Under the pieces are notes generated by a model. That model was not told the DNA's origin. It saw nothing but the letters and a program-made list of their open reading frames with translations, and ran no database searches. Shown piece after piece: positions 1 to 8,099 of a stretch of 64,000 nucleotides of DNA. The stretch covers positions 310,001-374,000 of the forward strand of contig JBAZEK010000001.1 in assembly GCA_041653995.1 (NCBI GenBank). The letters run 5' to 3'. Origin of the DNA: Dehalococcoidia bacterium. GTDB lineage: Bacteria; Chloroflexota; Dehalococcoidia; GIF9; UBA5629. Positions within the stretch are counted from its first letter, which is position 1. Every line of letters begins with the position of its first letter. The position numbers and the translations under genes are program-made.

Positions 1-2666
1 CCATCGAGGTACCAGGAGTAGCTCAGCCTGTCGCCGTCGGCATCCGTTGACTGGCTGATCACCTGAACAGTCTGTCCGACCTGCGGTTGAGGTGGATCGA
101 AGGTAAAGGCGGCCCTGGGAGGATTATTGGCGCCGGGAACAGGCTGCGGGCCTGGTTCTGGTTGCGGCGCCTGCGTAACCGTTATCTGCATCTGATAGAA
201 ATTCGATGACCCGGTGCTGTCGGTTACCTGTAGACTCATTGTGTGCGTCCCCGCCGGCGGATTCTGATAAATGCAGTAAGGCTGGTTGGCATACTGCGCT
301 ATAGCTATATTGTCAATCATCCAGGCATGGGTCAGCGTATCACCGTCCGGATCCGAGGATTGGCTGCTGGCCACGATGTTGCTGGTCGTTTGCGGCGATG
401 GTGGCGTGACGGTGAAATATGCTGTGGGTGGCTGGTTGCTGTCCGGCGTCGGTTGAGGTGGAGTAGGCTGTGGCGGCTCAAAAGAGTCCACAAAATATTG
501 AGTCTGGGCCGTGGCCACACCGCCCTTGCCGTCTGATGTTGTCAGCACGGCAGTGTGGTAACCGGCGGCCTGACCGGGGAATATGCAGTAGACCATGTTG
601 TTATACTGTGGTAATTGCGATCCATCAATCGACCAGGCATAGGAAAGGCTGTCTCCATCCGGGTCATAAGACTGACTGCTTATGACAATAGTATCGGCAG
701 TGGTGGGGGATTGCGGTATAACCGTAAACTGCGCCACGGGTTTCTGGTTGGCAGGCGGTATTATTTCATCCGATCCCTCCATCTCGCCATCCCAGGGTCC
801 CATCCAGGAGCAGTCGGAATATTTCCAGTCACCCTTGAACGAATTCCCATCTTCAGACATGACGAACAGGAAGGCGCCGGCGTCTTTGGGCGTCTTATAC
901 GATGGCGACCTTGACCAGGTTCCGCTGAAGTTGCGGCCGTTGATAGTCCCGTTCAATTTGCCGTTATTGATAGTGTATGTGCCGGTGGCTGAAGCGCCGG
1001 ATACAGATATCTCCATCGTCCCCCAGTCCGTATTCCACGTTCCGGCCCAGCTGAAGTTGACCGGCTGAGGTGATGGCTGATTATCCGGTTCCGGCTGTGG
1101 CTGAGGCTGGCCGATTCTGGTTCCCGGTTTATGCAAGGGGTACCAGCTTGAAGCCGCCGACATGCTGTGGGTGTAGCGGCCTGTGAAGGAGTTGCAGTCA
1201 CCTGACATGGTCCACTCGATTTTACCTGTCTGATCTTTTTCGACCCAGGTACCGCTGAGCGTGCTACCAGAAAGTGTACCCTCGATGTACCCGGTATAGT
1301 TCCAGCCTGAAGGTTTGAATGATCCGGCGACCCTGTTGCCCGATTGCGTCAACTGAAGCTCTCTCGACCAATCGAAATCCCAGGTGCCGGTCCAGTCGCA
1401 GGGCGCCGATGGTTCAGCCTGGGGTTGTATCATTTTTAGACCTTTGCGTGTGCCGGACCAGTCGTTCTCGTACCAGCTTCCGGAGGAACCGTAGCGCCAG
1501 CGGCCCGTGATCGTCTGGTGCTCGGGGCCTATAGTCAGCTCAACATCTCCTGCGTTATTGGGAGGGCTGTAATCGGGCGATTCGGACCACCAACCTTTAA
1601 ATGTATCTCCCGTCACGGTGCCGCTGATTTTACCATCGTCATGCGAATATGTGCCTGAAACCTGGTTCCCACTCTGGGACAAGACCATGTCGCCCCACTC
1701 GGTTGCCCAGGTTCCGGCCCAGGGGCCTGATACCGGAGTAGGAGTAGGAGTTGGAGTTGGAGTTGGAGTTGGAGGTGGTGTGGGTGTGGGTGTGGGTGTG
1801 GGTTGACCTGTCCTGGTTCCTATGATATCTCCGTCCCAGTCGCAGGACCCGTATCTCCACTGCCCATCAAATGATTTGCAGCCGCGCTGCAGGGTAAAAG
1901 TGAAATCGCCGGCATCTCGTGGCGGTTGGTAGCTGTCTGCCTCCGACCAGGTGCCTGTGGCGGTTAATCCGTCTACAGTCCCGACTATCCTGCCCCCCTG
2001 ATAAGTATAGTTGCCTGTAAGACTGCTGCCGTCCTGTTTCAGCGTCAGGTCGCCGAAGTCGGTATCCCATACGCCGGTGAACTGGCATGAGGTTGTGGAT
2101 GGGGTGATGGGGGTGGGGGTAGGTGGAACGTAGGGAGTAGGGATAACATTGGGTTGAGTATCGGGCGTCGGTGGAACGTATGGAGGTGGAGTAGGTGTGG
2201 GTGTGACCGGTTGTGGGGTAACGGAGCCCGACCTGGCGCCGGTTACCGTGAACCTGTCGTCCCACTGCCCATAGTGATATTGCCCTATCATTAAACCTGA
2301 GAAAGAAGTGGACGAACTGTTCAGCGTAAGCTTGACCTGGCCATTGATATGCGGATGCTGGTTCGGGTTATTCCAGGTGTTGGACCATGTCCCGGTAAGG
2401 TTATTACCTGAAGTAGTGCCGGTCAATTGCCATCCGTAGTAATCGGAGGTGCCCGTCACCTGGCTTCCCGACTGTGTGAACACCATATCAAGATCGTAGG
2501 AGTTGATGGTCCCGTATTCCATGATGGTCCACGTGGTATGCCATGTCCCGCTCCAGTTGCCCTCGGGGCGGGCGCCGTCGGCAGATACGGGTATGGCAGG
2601 TAATATCAAGCTTGAAGTAAGGAACAGAACCGGTAGCAGCCTCGCGATGAAATGAATCAATCTCAT
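1..2666 (-). CDS. Large secreted multidomain repeat protein (5' part; runs off the left edge)
   Basis: An uninterrupted minus-strand frame of 888 codons runs from ATG 2666 to the window edge without a stop; GGAGGAGG lies just upstream of the ATG. The first ~28 residues are a signal peptide (MRLIHFIARLLP..., ending near a PVSA-type site). Five copies of a ~95-residue module follow, each opening with a W-x-GTW-x-T-x-W-like motif, then an LxQSGxxVxGTY-like strand and a GxWxxSP strand: roughly residues 37-145, 190-285, 315-420, 425-520 and 537-635. The pattern suggests a small beta-barrel, perhaps lipocalin-like. Linkers are Pro/Thr-rich (about 147-189 and 287-312). From about residue 640 three PKD-like domains follow (about 640, 740 and 842), each with a SxDPDGDxLxYxW core. 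Cysteines occur in pairs in several modules. The probable place is the cell surface or medium; ligand and role are unknown. The C-terminal anchor, if any, is outside the window. Confidence 0.85.
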   Translation of the reverse strand, partial: MRLIHFIARLLPVLFLTSSLILPAIPVSADGARPEGNWSGTWHTTWTIMEYGTINSYDLDMVFTQSGSQVTGTSDYYGWQLTGTTSGNNLTGTWSNTWNNPNQHPHINGQVKLTLNSSSTSFSGLMIGQYHYGQWDDRFTVTGARSGSVTPQPVTPTPTPPPYVPPTPDTQPNVIPTPYVPPTPTPITPSTTSCQFTGVWDTDFGDLTLKQDGSSLTGNYTYQGGRIVGTVDGLTATGTWSEADSYQPPRDAGDFTFTLQRGCKSFDGQWRYGSCDWDGDIIGTRTGQPTPTPTPTPPPTPTPTPTPTPTPVSGPWAGTWATEWGDMVLSQSGNQVSGTYSHDDGKISGTVTGDTFKGWWSESPDYSPPNNAGDVELTIGPEHQTITGRWRYGSSGSWYENDWSGTRKGLKMIQPQAEPSAPCDWTGTWDFDWSRELQLTQSGNRVAGSFKPSGWNYTGYIEGTLSGSTLSGTWVEKDQTGKIEWTMSGDCNSFTGRYTHSMSAASSWYPLHKPGTRIGQPQPQPEPDNQPSPQPVNFSWAGTWNTDWGTMEISVSGASATGTYTINNGKLNGTINGRNFSGTWSRSPSYKTPKDAGAFLFVMSEDGNSFKGDWKYSDCSWMGPWDGEMEGSDEIIPPANQKPVAQFTVIPQSPTTADTIVISSQSYDPDGDSLSYAWSIDGSQLPQYNNMVYCIFPGQAAGYHTAVLTTSDGKGGVATAQTQYFVDSFEPPQPTPPQPTPDSNQPPTAYFTVTPPSPQTTSNIVASSQSSDPDGDTLTHAWMIDNIAIAQYANQPYCIYQNPPAGTHTMSLQVTDSTGSSNFYQMQITVTQAPQPEPGPQPVPGANNPPRAAFTFDPPQPQVGQTVQVISQSTDADGDRLSYSWYLD
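1731..1806 (-). repeat. Tandem Thr-Pro codon repeat
   Basis: On the plus strand this is a run of ggagta, ggagtt and ggtgtg hexamers. In the minus-strand reading frame it encodes a (Thr-Pro)n linker between two repeat modules of the surface protein. The low-complexity tract is likely to vary in length between strains. It is coding, not an intergenic satellite. Confidence 0.8.
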
Positions 2667-2988
2667 GATCCTCCTCCAAAATAACCGGGTCGCGGATCCT
2701 TTAAAATAGGTAGATAAAATTGGTGATGAAATATTTCTATATGTAGCATATCAGAAAAAGCCTGAACATAGTATTCTCGGCGCCGATATGCAGGTGGGCA
2801 GGCTGGAATCCCCGGCTGCCAGGGATTATATCGTCAGGTTGGACACTGGCCAACGGCAATCGCTGCCGGTGTGTCCGGTCCCTGATTATTACTCGGCCTG
2901 CGTTGAAAATAAAGGCCGGTTGCCTTATCATTTGCTGTCGGCAAACAGCCGATTATTATATAAATCAGCATATCAGGAGGGTAATCTT
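2667..2988. other. Divergent intergenic region, 322 bp
   Basis: This separates the minus-strand surface protein (ATG 2666) from the plus-strand SDR (GTG 2989). It should hold both promoters. The only structures I see are the inverted repeat TCGGC-AAACA-GCCGA at 2938-2952 and an AT-rich TATATAAA stretch at 2957-2964, which could be the -10 region of the SDR gene with the inverted repeat as an operator. A reading frame continues through here in front of the SDR, but it has no ribosome site and no SDR-like sequence. Confidence 0.4.
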
Positions 2989-3807
2989 GTGTTTGAGCTC
3001 AGTCAATTTTCTCTGAAGGGCAAAACAGCTATAGTTACAGGCGGTGGCCGCGGTATCGGCAAGGCGATAGCTGTCGGCTTCGCTAAAGCGGGGGCCAAAG
3101 TAGCGATCACCAGTCGTAAGATAGCTGACCTCGAATCAACTGCCGCTGAGATCAAGAAATTTGGAGGTGAGGCCTATCCCATCCAGGCGCATCTGGGGAA
3201 AATGGAAGAGATCCAGATGATGGTGGCTACCGCCATGGAAAAACTGGGTGGCCGCATCGACATACTGGTGAACAACGCGGGCGCCAGCCCTGCCATGGCC
3301 AGCGTGCTTGAGTCGGACGAACGCCTCTGGGAAACGATCATGAACGTCAACCTCAAAGGCATGTATTTTACCAGTCAGGCCGTTGCCAATATAATGAAGA
3401 AGCAGGGAGGCGGCAAGATCATTAACATAGCTTCCGTAGACGGCTTCAAACCCGAGCCGGCAGTCAGTGTATACTCCATATCCAAAGCGGGAGCACGCAT
3501 GATAACCAAAGCTTTTGCAGCCGAGTTAATTGCCGACAATATCCAGGTTAATACGATCGCCCCAGGCCCCATTGAAACCAAGATGATGAATTCGCACTGG
3601 GCTCATCTTCCACCGGAGGACGCAAAAAAGACGCACGATATGGTGGCCGGCATGCTCCCATCTGGCCGCATCGGGGATCCCGATGAGATCGCCGGGGCCG
3701 CCGTTTACTTCGCTTCGCCGGCTTCAAACTACACTACGGGCACCGAGATGGTTATAGACGGTGGACTGCTGATCAGCACTATCCAGCCTGACTGGATCAA
3801 GGACTGA
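2989..3807 (+). CDS. Short-chain dehydrogenase/reductase (FabG-like), 272 aa
   Basis: Classical SDR, an NAD(P)-dependent alcohol/ketone oxidoreductase. Seen: cofactor motif TGGGRGIGKAIA near residue 20, NNAGAS near 100, a catalytic Ser (IASVDGF) and the YSISKAG Tyr/Lys pair, and a C-terminal GTEMVIDGG typical of FabG-like enzymes. I take the start at GTG 2989, which has CAGGAGGG at 2974-2981; the longer upstream frame has no ribosome site and no homologous sequence. The length fits a 3-oxoacyl reductase or a 3-hydroxyacyl-CoA/polyol dehydrogenase; the substrate cannot be told. It is monocistronic or paired with the gene 96 bp downstream. Confidence 0.85.
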   Translation: MFELSQFSLKGKTAIVTGGGRGIGKAIAVGFAKAGAKVAITSRKIADLESTAAEIKKFGGEAYPIQAHLGKMEEIQMMVATAMEKLGGRIDILVNNAGASPAMASVLESDERLWETIMNVNLKGMYFTSQAVANIMKKQGGGKIINIASVDGFKPEPAVSVYSISKAGARMITKAFAAELIADNIQVNTIAPGPIETKMMNSHWAHLPPEDAKKTHDMVAGMLPSGRIGDPDEIAGAAVYFASPASNYTTGTEMVIDGGLLISTIQPDWIKD

Positions 3808-3903
3808 TATAGTAGCGTGATACAGGCCGTATCGGCTTCACATGTGGTTTGGGATTGAGGGCTGCGGATATGGGCATATCGCTTACCGGCAGGAGGTAAA
3901 TGT

Positions 3904-4947
3904 ATGAAAAGCCTGATAGTGGGATCGATGGACGGCAATGCCGGCAAGACCAGTCTGATAATCGGACTGGCTAAGGCGACCGGTAAATCATTCGCTTACA
4001 TTAAGCCTCTGGGCGACCGTCTGGTTTACCGTAAAAAGAGGGTGTGGGACTATGATGCCGCCCTGCTGACCAATATATTCGGCATGACTCAAGGCCCGGA
4101 GGACATAACGGTTGGATTTGAACACCTGAAGATGCGGTTCAAATATGACGAAGAGGGGACGAAAAACCGGGTGCTGGCTATGGCGAGAGATGTCAGCCAG
4201 AGCAAAGACATGCTCTTTGTCGAAGGAGGCAAGGATATTGAATTCGGCATCTCCTTCTACTTGAACGTTCTATCGCTGGCCAGATATCTCGGGGGAAGGC
4301 TGGTGATAGTGGTGGGCGGTGAGGAAAACTACATTGTGGACAACGTGATTTTTATTAAAAAGTTCCTTTACTTCAACGGCATCGATTTCAGAGGCGTGAT
4401 TATTAATAAAGTCCGCAACGTGGAGGATTTTAATACGGTTTATGTTCCGATGATGCAGAAAGCGGGTATCGATATCCTCGGGATAATACCCTATCAGGCG
4501 GAGCTGACCTTCTTTTCCATGGAATACCTGTCTCAATACTTGCTGGCGAAAGTGGTGGCAGGCAAGAACGGATTGAACCGCAGGGTAAACAATGTTTTTG
4601 TGGGCGCTGCTTCTGTTGATTCAGCCTATGCGGATGCTAAGTTTCACAGGGAGCATAAGCTGGTGGTAACCAGCGGCGACCGTTCCGACATGCTGCTGGC
4701 ATCCTTCGAAGACAAATGCACGGCGGCTGTAGTTATCACTAATAATATTCAGCCGCCCCGCAATATCCTGGATAAGGCTGACGAAAAAGATATTCCGGTA
4801 TTGATGGTGCCGGTTGGAGTATATGAAACGGCCAAACAGATTGAATCCCTGACCCCCCTGATCACCGCGAAGGATACTGAGGAGATCGCCCTGATGCAGA
4901 GACTGGTTAAAGAGAACGTCGATATCGATAGATTGCTGAGAGACTGA
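3904..4947 (+). CDS. P-loop (BioD/CobB-like) plus DRTGG domain protein, 347 aa
   Basis: The N-terminal ~210 residues form a dethiobiotin-synthetase-like P-loop domain: the first strand MKSLIVGSMDGNAGKTS holds the nucleotide loop, KPLG follows near residue 36, VEGGKD near 110 and a VINKV strand near 165. Residues ~220-330 form a DRTGG domain, with the variant SGDRSDM near 256. This two-domain arrangement is the N-terminal part of long bacterial phosphotransacetylases and also occurs as a stand-alone, probably regulatory, nucleotide-binding protein. No acetyltransferase domain is present. An AGGAGG site precedes ATG 3904. A promoter for the next operon starts about 30 bp after the stop. The function is unknown. 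Confidence 0.75.
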   Translation: MKSLIVGSMDGNAGKTSLIIGLAKATGKSFAYIKPLGDRLVYRKKRVWDYDAALLTNIFGMTQGPEDITVGFEHLKMRFKYDEEGTKNRVLAMARDVSQSKDMLFVEGGKDIEFGISFYLNVLSLARYLGGRLVIVVGGEENYIVDNVIFIKKFLYFNGIDFRGVIINKVRNVEDFNTVYVPMMQKAGIDILGIIPYQAELTFFSMEYLSQYLLAKVVAGKNGLNRRVNNVFVGAASVDSAYADAKFHREHKLVVTSGDRSDMLLASFEDKCTAAVVITNNIQPPRNILDKADEKDIPVLMVPVGVYETAKQIESLTPLITAKDTEEIALMQRLVKENVDIDRLLRD

Positions 4948-4974
4948 AAACATGAAAACAGTCATATGGCACAT

Positions 4975-5003
4975 TTGCGTGAGCACATGCCGGCTGCTAT
5001 AAT
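4975..5003 (+). promoter_or_regulatory. Promoter of the thrS operon
   Basis: TTGCGT (4975-4980), a 17-bp spacer and a perfect TATAAT (4998-5003). Transcription would start near 5010, leaving a leader of about 95 nt before thrS. Identified by eye. Confidence 0.6.
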
Positions 5004-5048
5004 CATCTGACACTTGCGGTACGCCGTATTAACCTGATCGTCTCATCG

Positions 5049-5078
5049 ACCTCCCGCAATCATATGCGTGAGGTTTTT
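5049..5078 (+). terminator. Attenuator-like intrinsic terminator in the thrS leader
   Basis: ACCTCCCGCA (5049-5058), loop ATCATA and TGCGTGAGGT (5065-5074) form a 10-bp stem with one mismatch, followed by TTTTTATTT. It lies between the promoter and the thrS start, so it would stop transcripts before the operon. TTGCGG at 5014-5019 can pair with CCGCAA at 5054-5059 and would then break the terminator stem. No T-box consensus was seen. Confidence 0.6.
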
Positions 5079-5103
5079 ATTTGGATACTAGGGAGTAATT
5101 TAC

Positions 5104-6846
5104 ATGGCTAAGGAAGATAAATCCCAGAAACTGGAGGCGCTGCGTCATTCGGCCAGCCATATTATGGCTGAGGCGGTCCAATCACTGTTTCCTGAAGCCA
5201 AGTTCGGCATAGGGCCTGCTATCGAGGATGGGTTCTACTATGATTTCGACCTGCCCCGGCCGCTCGGCGCGGAAGACCTGCCGGCCGTCGAAGCCCGGAT
5301 GAGGGAGATAATCGCTGCCAACCTGCCGTTTTCATCCGAAGAGATAAGTATAAATGAGGCGAATAAACTTTTTGCCGATCAACCTTATAAGATCGAGCTG
5401 ATAAAGGACCTGGGCGCCGACAAGGTTACCATCTACAGGCAGGGCAATTTCACCGATCTCTGCCGCGGACCGCATGTTAAAACCACCGGTGATGTAAAGG
5501 CGTTCAAACTGGTCAGCGTGGCGGGCGCTTACTGGCGGGGCGATGAGAAAAGGCCCATGCTGCAGCGGATATACGGGGTGGCCTTCACCAGGAGCGTTGA
5601 CCTGGAAGATCATCTGAAAAAGTTAGCCGAAGCTGCAAAGCGAGATCACAGGAAGCTCGGCAAAGAGCTCGACCTGTTCAGCCTGCACGAGGAAGCGGGC
5701 CCCGGCCTGGCTTACTGGCATCCGAAGGGAGCAACTGTCAGGCAAATGATAGAGGATTTCTGGAAGCTTGAACACCGGCGGCGCGGTTACGACATCGTCT
5801 ATTCTCCGCATATCGCAAAGGTGCATCTCTGGGAGACGAGCGGCCACTGGAATTTCTATCGTGAAAACATGTACTCGCCCATGGAAATCGATGACATACA
5901 GTACGTCGTCAAACCCATGAACTGCCCTTTTCATATACTTATGTATAAAACGCAACTGCGCAGTTATCGCAACCTACCCATGCGCTACGCCGAGCTTGGC
6001 ACCGTATACCGCTATGAGCGCTCCGGCGTGTTGCACGGGCTGGCCAGGGTCAGGGGTTTTACACAGGATGACGCCCATATCTTCTGCAGGCCGGACCAGC
6101 TTGAATCCGAAGTAAAAGATGTAGTGGAGCTGGCGCGGTTCATGATGAAATCATTCGGATTTGACGAGTATGAAATGATGCTGTCGACCAGGCCTGAGAA
6201 ATATACTGGCACGGTGGAGAGCTGGGATATGGCTACCGCAGCTTTACGCAACGTTCTGGAGCAGCTCAAGCTCGATTATGAGGTGGACCCGGGAGAAGGC
6301 GTATTTTACGGTCCCAAGATAGATATCAAATTGAAGGATGCGCTGGGCAGGCTCTGGCAAGGCCCGACCATACAGGTCGATTTCCAGCTGCCCGAACGTT
6401 TCGATGTCAACTACGTGGCTGAGGATGGACGCGAGCACCGTACCGTGATGATCCATCGCACCGTTTTGGGTAGCATGGAGCGTTTTTTCGCCTGCCTGAC
6501 CGAGCACTATGCGGGCGCTTTCCCGGTGTGGCTGGCGCCTGTGCAGGCTGTTTTGATACCGATCGCTGACAGGCATGTAGAATATGCCTCAAAGCTGTGT
6601 GCGGAAATGAGGTCACATGATATGCGGGTCCAGCTGGATGAACGTTCGGAACGTATGAATATGAAGATACGGGAAGCTCAGTTGAATAAGATACCGTATA
6701 TGCTGGTGGTAGGTGACAAAGAGGTGGAGAACGGAACGGTATCGGTCCGACTGCGCAACGGTGAAGACCTCGGCTCGCAGAAATTCTCCGTCTTTATGCA
6801 AAGGGTGATAAAAATAATCGAATCCCGCGAGCTTCAGGAACTTTGA
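5104..6846 (+). CDS. thrS: Threonyl-tRNA synthetase, 580 aa, no TGS domain
   Basis: Class II aminoacyl-tRNA synthetase charging tRNA-Thr. The protein begins directly with the editing domain: HSASHIMAEAV (HxxxH) near residue 15 and the zinc/editing motif CRGPHV near 120. The catalytic core follows with KPMNCPFH, motif 2 (RYERSGVLHGLARVRGF), and motif 3 with MIHRTVLGSMERF. A C-terminal anticodon-binding domain starts near 475. The enzyme is ~60 residues shorter than the usual ~640 because the N-terminal TGS domain is absent; upstream sequence is leader, so this is not a mis-called start. It is the first gene of the thrS-infC-rpmI-rplT-pheS-pheT operon, as in many bacteria. GGGAG precedes the ATG. 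Confidence 0.97.
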   Translation: MAKEDKSQKLEALRHSASHIMAEAVQSLFPEAKFGIGPAIEDGFYYDFDLPRPLGAEDLPAVEARMREIIAANLPFSSEEISINEANKLFADQPYKIELIKDLGADKVTIYRQGNFTDLCRGPHVKTTGDVKAFKLVSVAGAYWRGDEKRPMLQRIYGVAFTRSVDLEDHLKKLAEAAKRDHRKLGKELDLFSLHEEAGPGLAYWHPKGATVRQMIEDFWKLEHRRRGYDIVYSPHIAKVHLWETSGHWNFYRENMYSPMEIDDIQYVVKPMNCPFHILMYKTQLRSYRNLPMRYAELGTVYRYERSGVLHGLARVRGFTQDDAHIFCRPDQLESEVKDVVELARFMMKSFGFDEYEMMLSTRPEKYTGTVESWDMATAALRNVLEQLKLDYEVDPGEGVFYGPKIDIKLKDALGRLWQGPTIQVDFQLPERFDVNYVAEDGREHRTVMIHRTVLGSMERFFACLTEHYAGAFPVWLAPVQAVLIPIADRHVEYASKLCAEMRSHDMRVQLDERSERMNMKIREAQLNKIPYMLVVGDKEVENGTVSVRLRNGEDLGSQKFSVFMQRVIKIIESRELQEL

Positions 6847-6913
6847 TTTACAGCTATGAAATATGATATATTCTAACCCGTGCAGTTTAATTTTAAGGGA
6901 GGGATAGAACAAA

Positions 6914-7504
6914 ATATTTAAAGAACTGAATATCAATCACCGCATTCGCGCAAAGGAGATAAGGCTTATTGGTGATGAAGGGGAGCAATTGGGTGTAATA
7001 GCCACTGACAAGGCCCAGCAGATGGCCAATGAAAAGGGATTGGACCTTGTAGAGGTGGCGCCAACGGCAGCCCCGCCTGTATGCAGGATACTCGATTACG
7101 GCAAGTACAGGTACGAACAGACCAAGAAGGAAAAAAAGGTACACAGCGGTCAGAGATCCGGCCTGCTCAAGGAGATAAGGGTGAGGCCGCAGGTTAAGGA
7201 TCATGACCTTGACATAAAGATAAATCGGGCAAAAAAATTTGTTATTGATGGAGATAAGGTAAAGGTACTGGTTGTCTTCAGGGGGCGTCAGATGGTACAC
7301 CCTGAACTGGGCATCAGGCTGCTTCAGAAGGTTGCGAATGACCTTAAAGGAGTCGCCCAGTTGGACGGCCAGCCGATACATGAAGGCAGGATTATGAGCC
7401 TGATTCTTTCACCCATCTCGGCCAAGCAGATGCAGGCTAAAGAGGTGAAAGAGGTGAAAGAGGCCGCACCTGTAAAAGAAATAAAGGTCAAGGAAACAGT
7501 ATAG
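6914..7504 (+). CDS. infC: Translation initiation factor IF-3, AUA start
   Basis: IF-3 binds the 30S subunit and rejects non-canonical start codons. Typical N-domain sequence (KELNINHRIRAKEIRLIG) lies upstream of any ATG, GTG or TTG in the frame; the frame is closed by TAG at 6905-6907. The N-terminal residues NKIFKEL leave ATA at 6914 as the best start: GGGAGGG at 6897-6903 sits 10 nt upstream. The first usable TTG (6989) would delete about 25 conserved residues. E. coli infC uses AUU, which lets IF-3 repress its own synthesis; AUA here fits the same logic. The linker DLVEVAP..PPVCRILDYGKY and C-domain KEIRVRPQVKDHDLDIK are present. The C-terminal ~20 residues are a Lys/Glu/Val-rich tail. 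The predicted protein is 196 aa. Confidence 0.9.
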   Translation: MFKELNINHRIRAKEIRLIGDEGEQLGVIATDKAQQMANEKGLDLVEVAPTAAPPVCRILDYGKYRYEQTKKEKKVHSGQRSGLLKEIRVRPQVKDHDLDIKINRAKKFVIDGDKVKVLVVFRGRQMVHPELGIRLLQKVANDLKGVAQLDGQPIHEGRIMSLILSPISAKQMQAKEVKEVKEAAPVKEIKVKETV

Positions 7505-7702
7505 ATGCCTAAACTAAAGACTCACAAGGGAGCTAAAAAGCGTTTTCATTTCACAGGCACCGGTAAAATAATGCGCATGAAGCAGGGCAAAAGCCATTTC
7601 AGACGAAGAAAAGCGGCCAAGGTTAAAGGGCTTTATGATGAGACTATACCCCTGCACAAAGCCGACGTCAAAAGGATTAAAAAAGTATTACCTTACCAGT
7701 AG
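7505..7702 (+). CDS. rpmI: 50S ribosomal protein L35, 65 aa
   Basis: Small basic protein of the large subunit. KLKTHKGAKKRFHFTGTGK at the N-terminus and a basic middle (HFRRRKAAKV) are typical, and the length is normal. ATG follows the infC stop with no gap, so translation is probably coupled to infC; in E. coli infC, rpmI and rplT are controlled together by L20. Only a weak ribosome site is seen. Confidence 0.97.
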   Translation: MPKLKTHKGAKKRFHFTGTGKIMRMKQGKSHFRRRKAAKVKGLYDETIPLHKADVKRIKKVLPYQ

Positions 7703-7720
7703 GTATTCAGGAGGACTCAG

Positions 7721-8080
7721 TTGCCAAGAGTTAAAGGCGGCGTTGTCAGCCACAAACGCCATAAAAAGGTACTTGGATTAACTAAAGGACACAGGGGCAA
7801 GCGGCATTCCCTTTACAGGCATGCTCATGAATCGATGCTGCATGCCCTCGATTACGCCTACGGACATCGCAGGGAGCGCAAGGGAGATATGCGCAAGCTG
7901 TGGATCGCCAGGATCAATGCCGCGTCGAGGGACGGCGGATTAACTTACAGCCAGTTCATAAACGGCCTTACACAGGCGGATGTTAATATCAATCGCAAAA
8001 TTCTGGCCGATATCGCCGTACACGACCCGGCCAAATTTTCGGAGCTGGTTAAGGTGGCGGCTGCCAAATTAAAGAACTAA
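7721..8080 (+). CDS. rplT: 50S ribosomal protein L20, 119 aa
   Basis: Binds 23S rRNA early in assembly and is the known translational repressor of this operon in E. coli and B. subtilis. Seen: PRVKGGVVSHKRHKKVL, KGHRGKRHSLYRHAHE and RKLWIARINAASR, all typical. It starts with TTG at 7721, six bases after CAGGAGG. The length matches the family. Confidence 0.97.
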   Translation: MPRVKGGVVSHKRHKKVLGLTKGHRGKRHSLYRHAHESMLHALDYAYGHRRERKGDMRKLWIARINAASRDGGLTYSQFINGLTQADVNINRKILADIAVHDPAKFSELVKVAAAKLKN

Positions 8081-8099
8081 TCCCCTGAATGATCGGTAA

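Noticed and set aside
1731..1806. Short tandem repeats that could be read as a CRISPR-like or satellite array
   Set aside because: The units are 6 bp with no spacers and translate in frame as a Thr-Pro linker of the left-edge protein.
2788..2988. 67-codon N-terminal extension of the SDR gene
   Set aside because: No ribosome site, no SDR sequence; GTG 2989 has a good Shine-Dalgarno site and starts just before the Rossmann motif.
5010..5103. T-box riboswitch upstream of thrS
   Set aside because: The conserved AGGGTGGNACCGCG T-box sequence is not present; only a terminator-like hairpin is.
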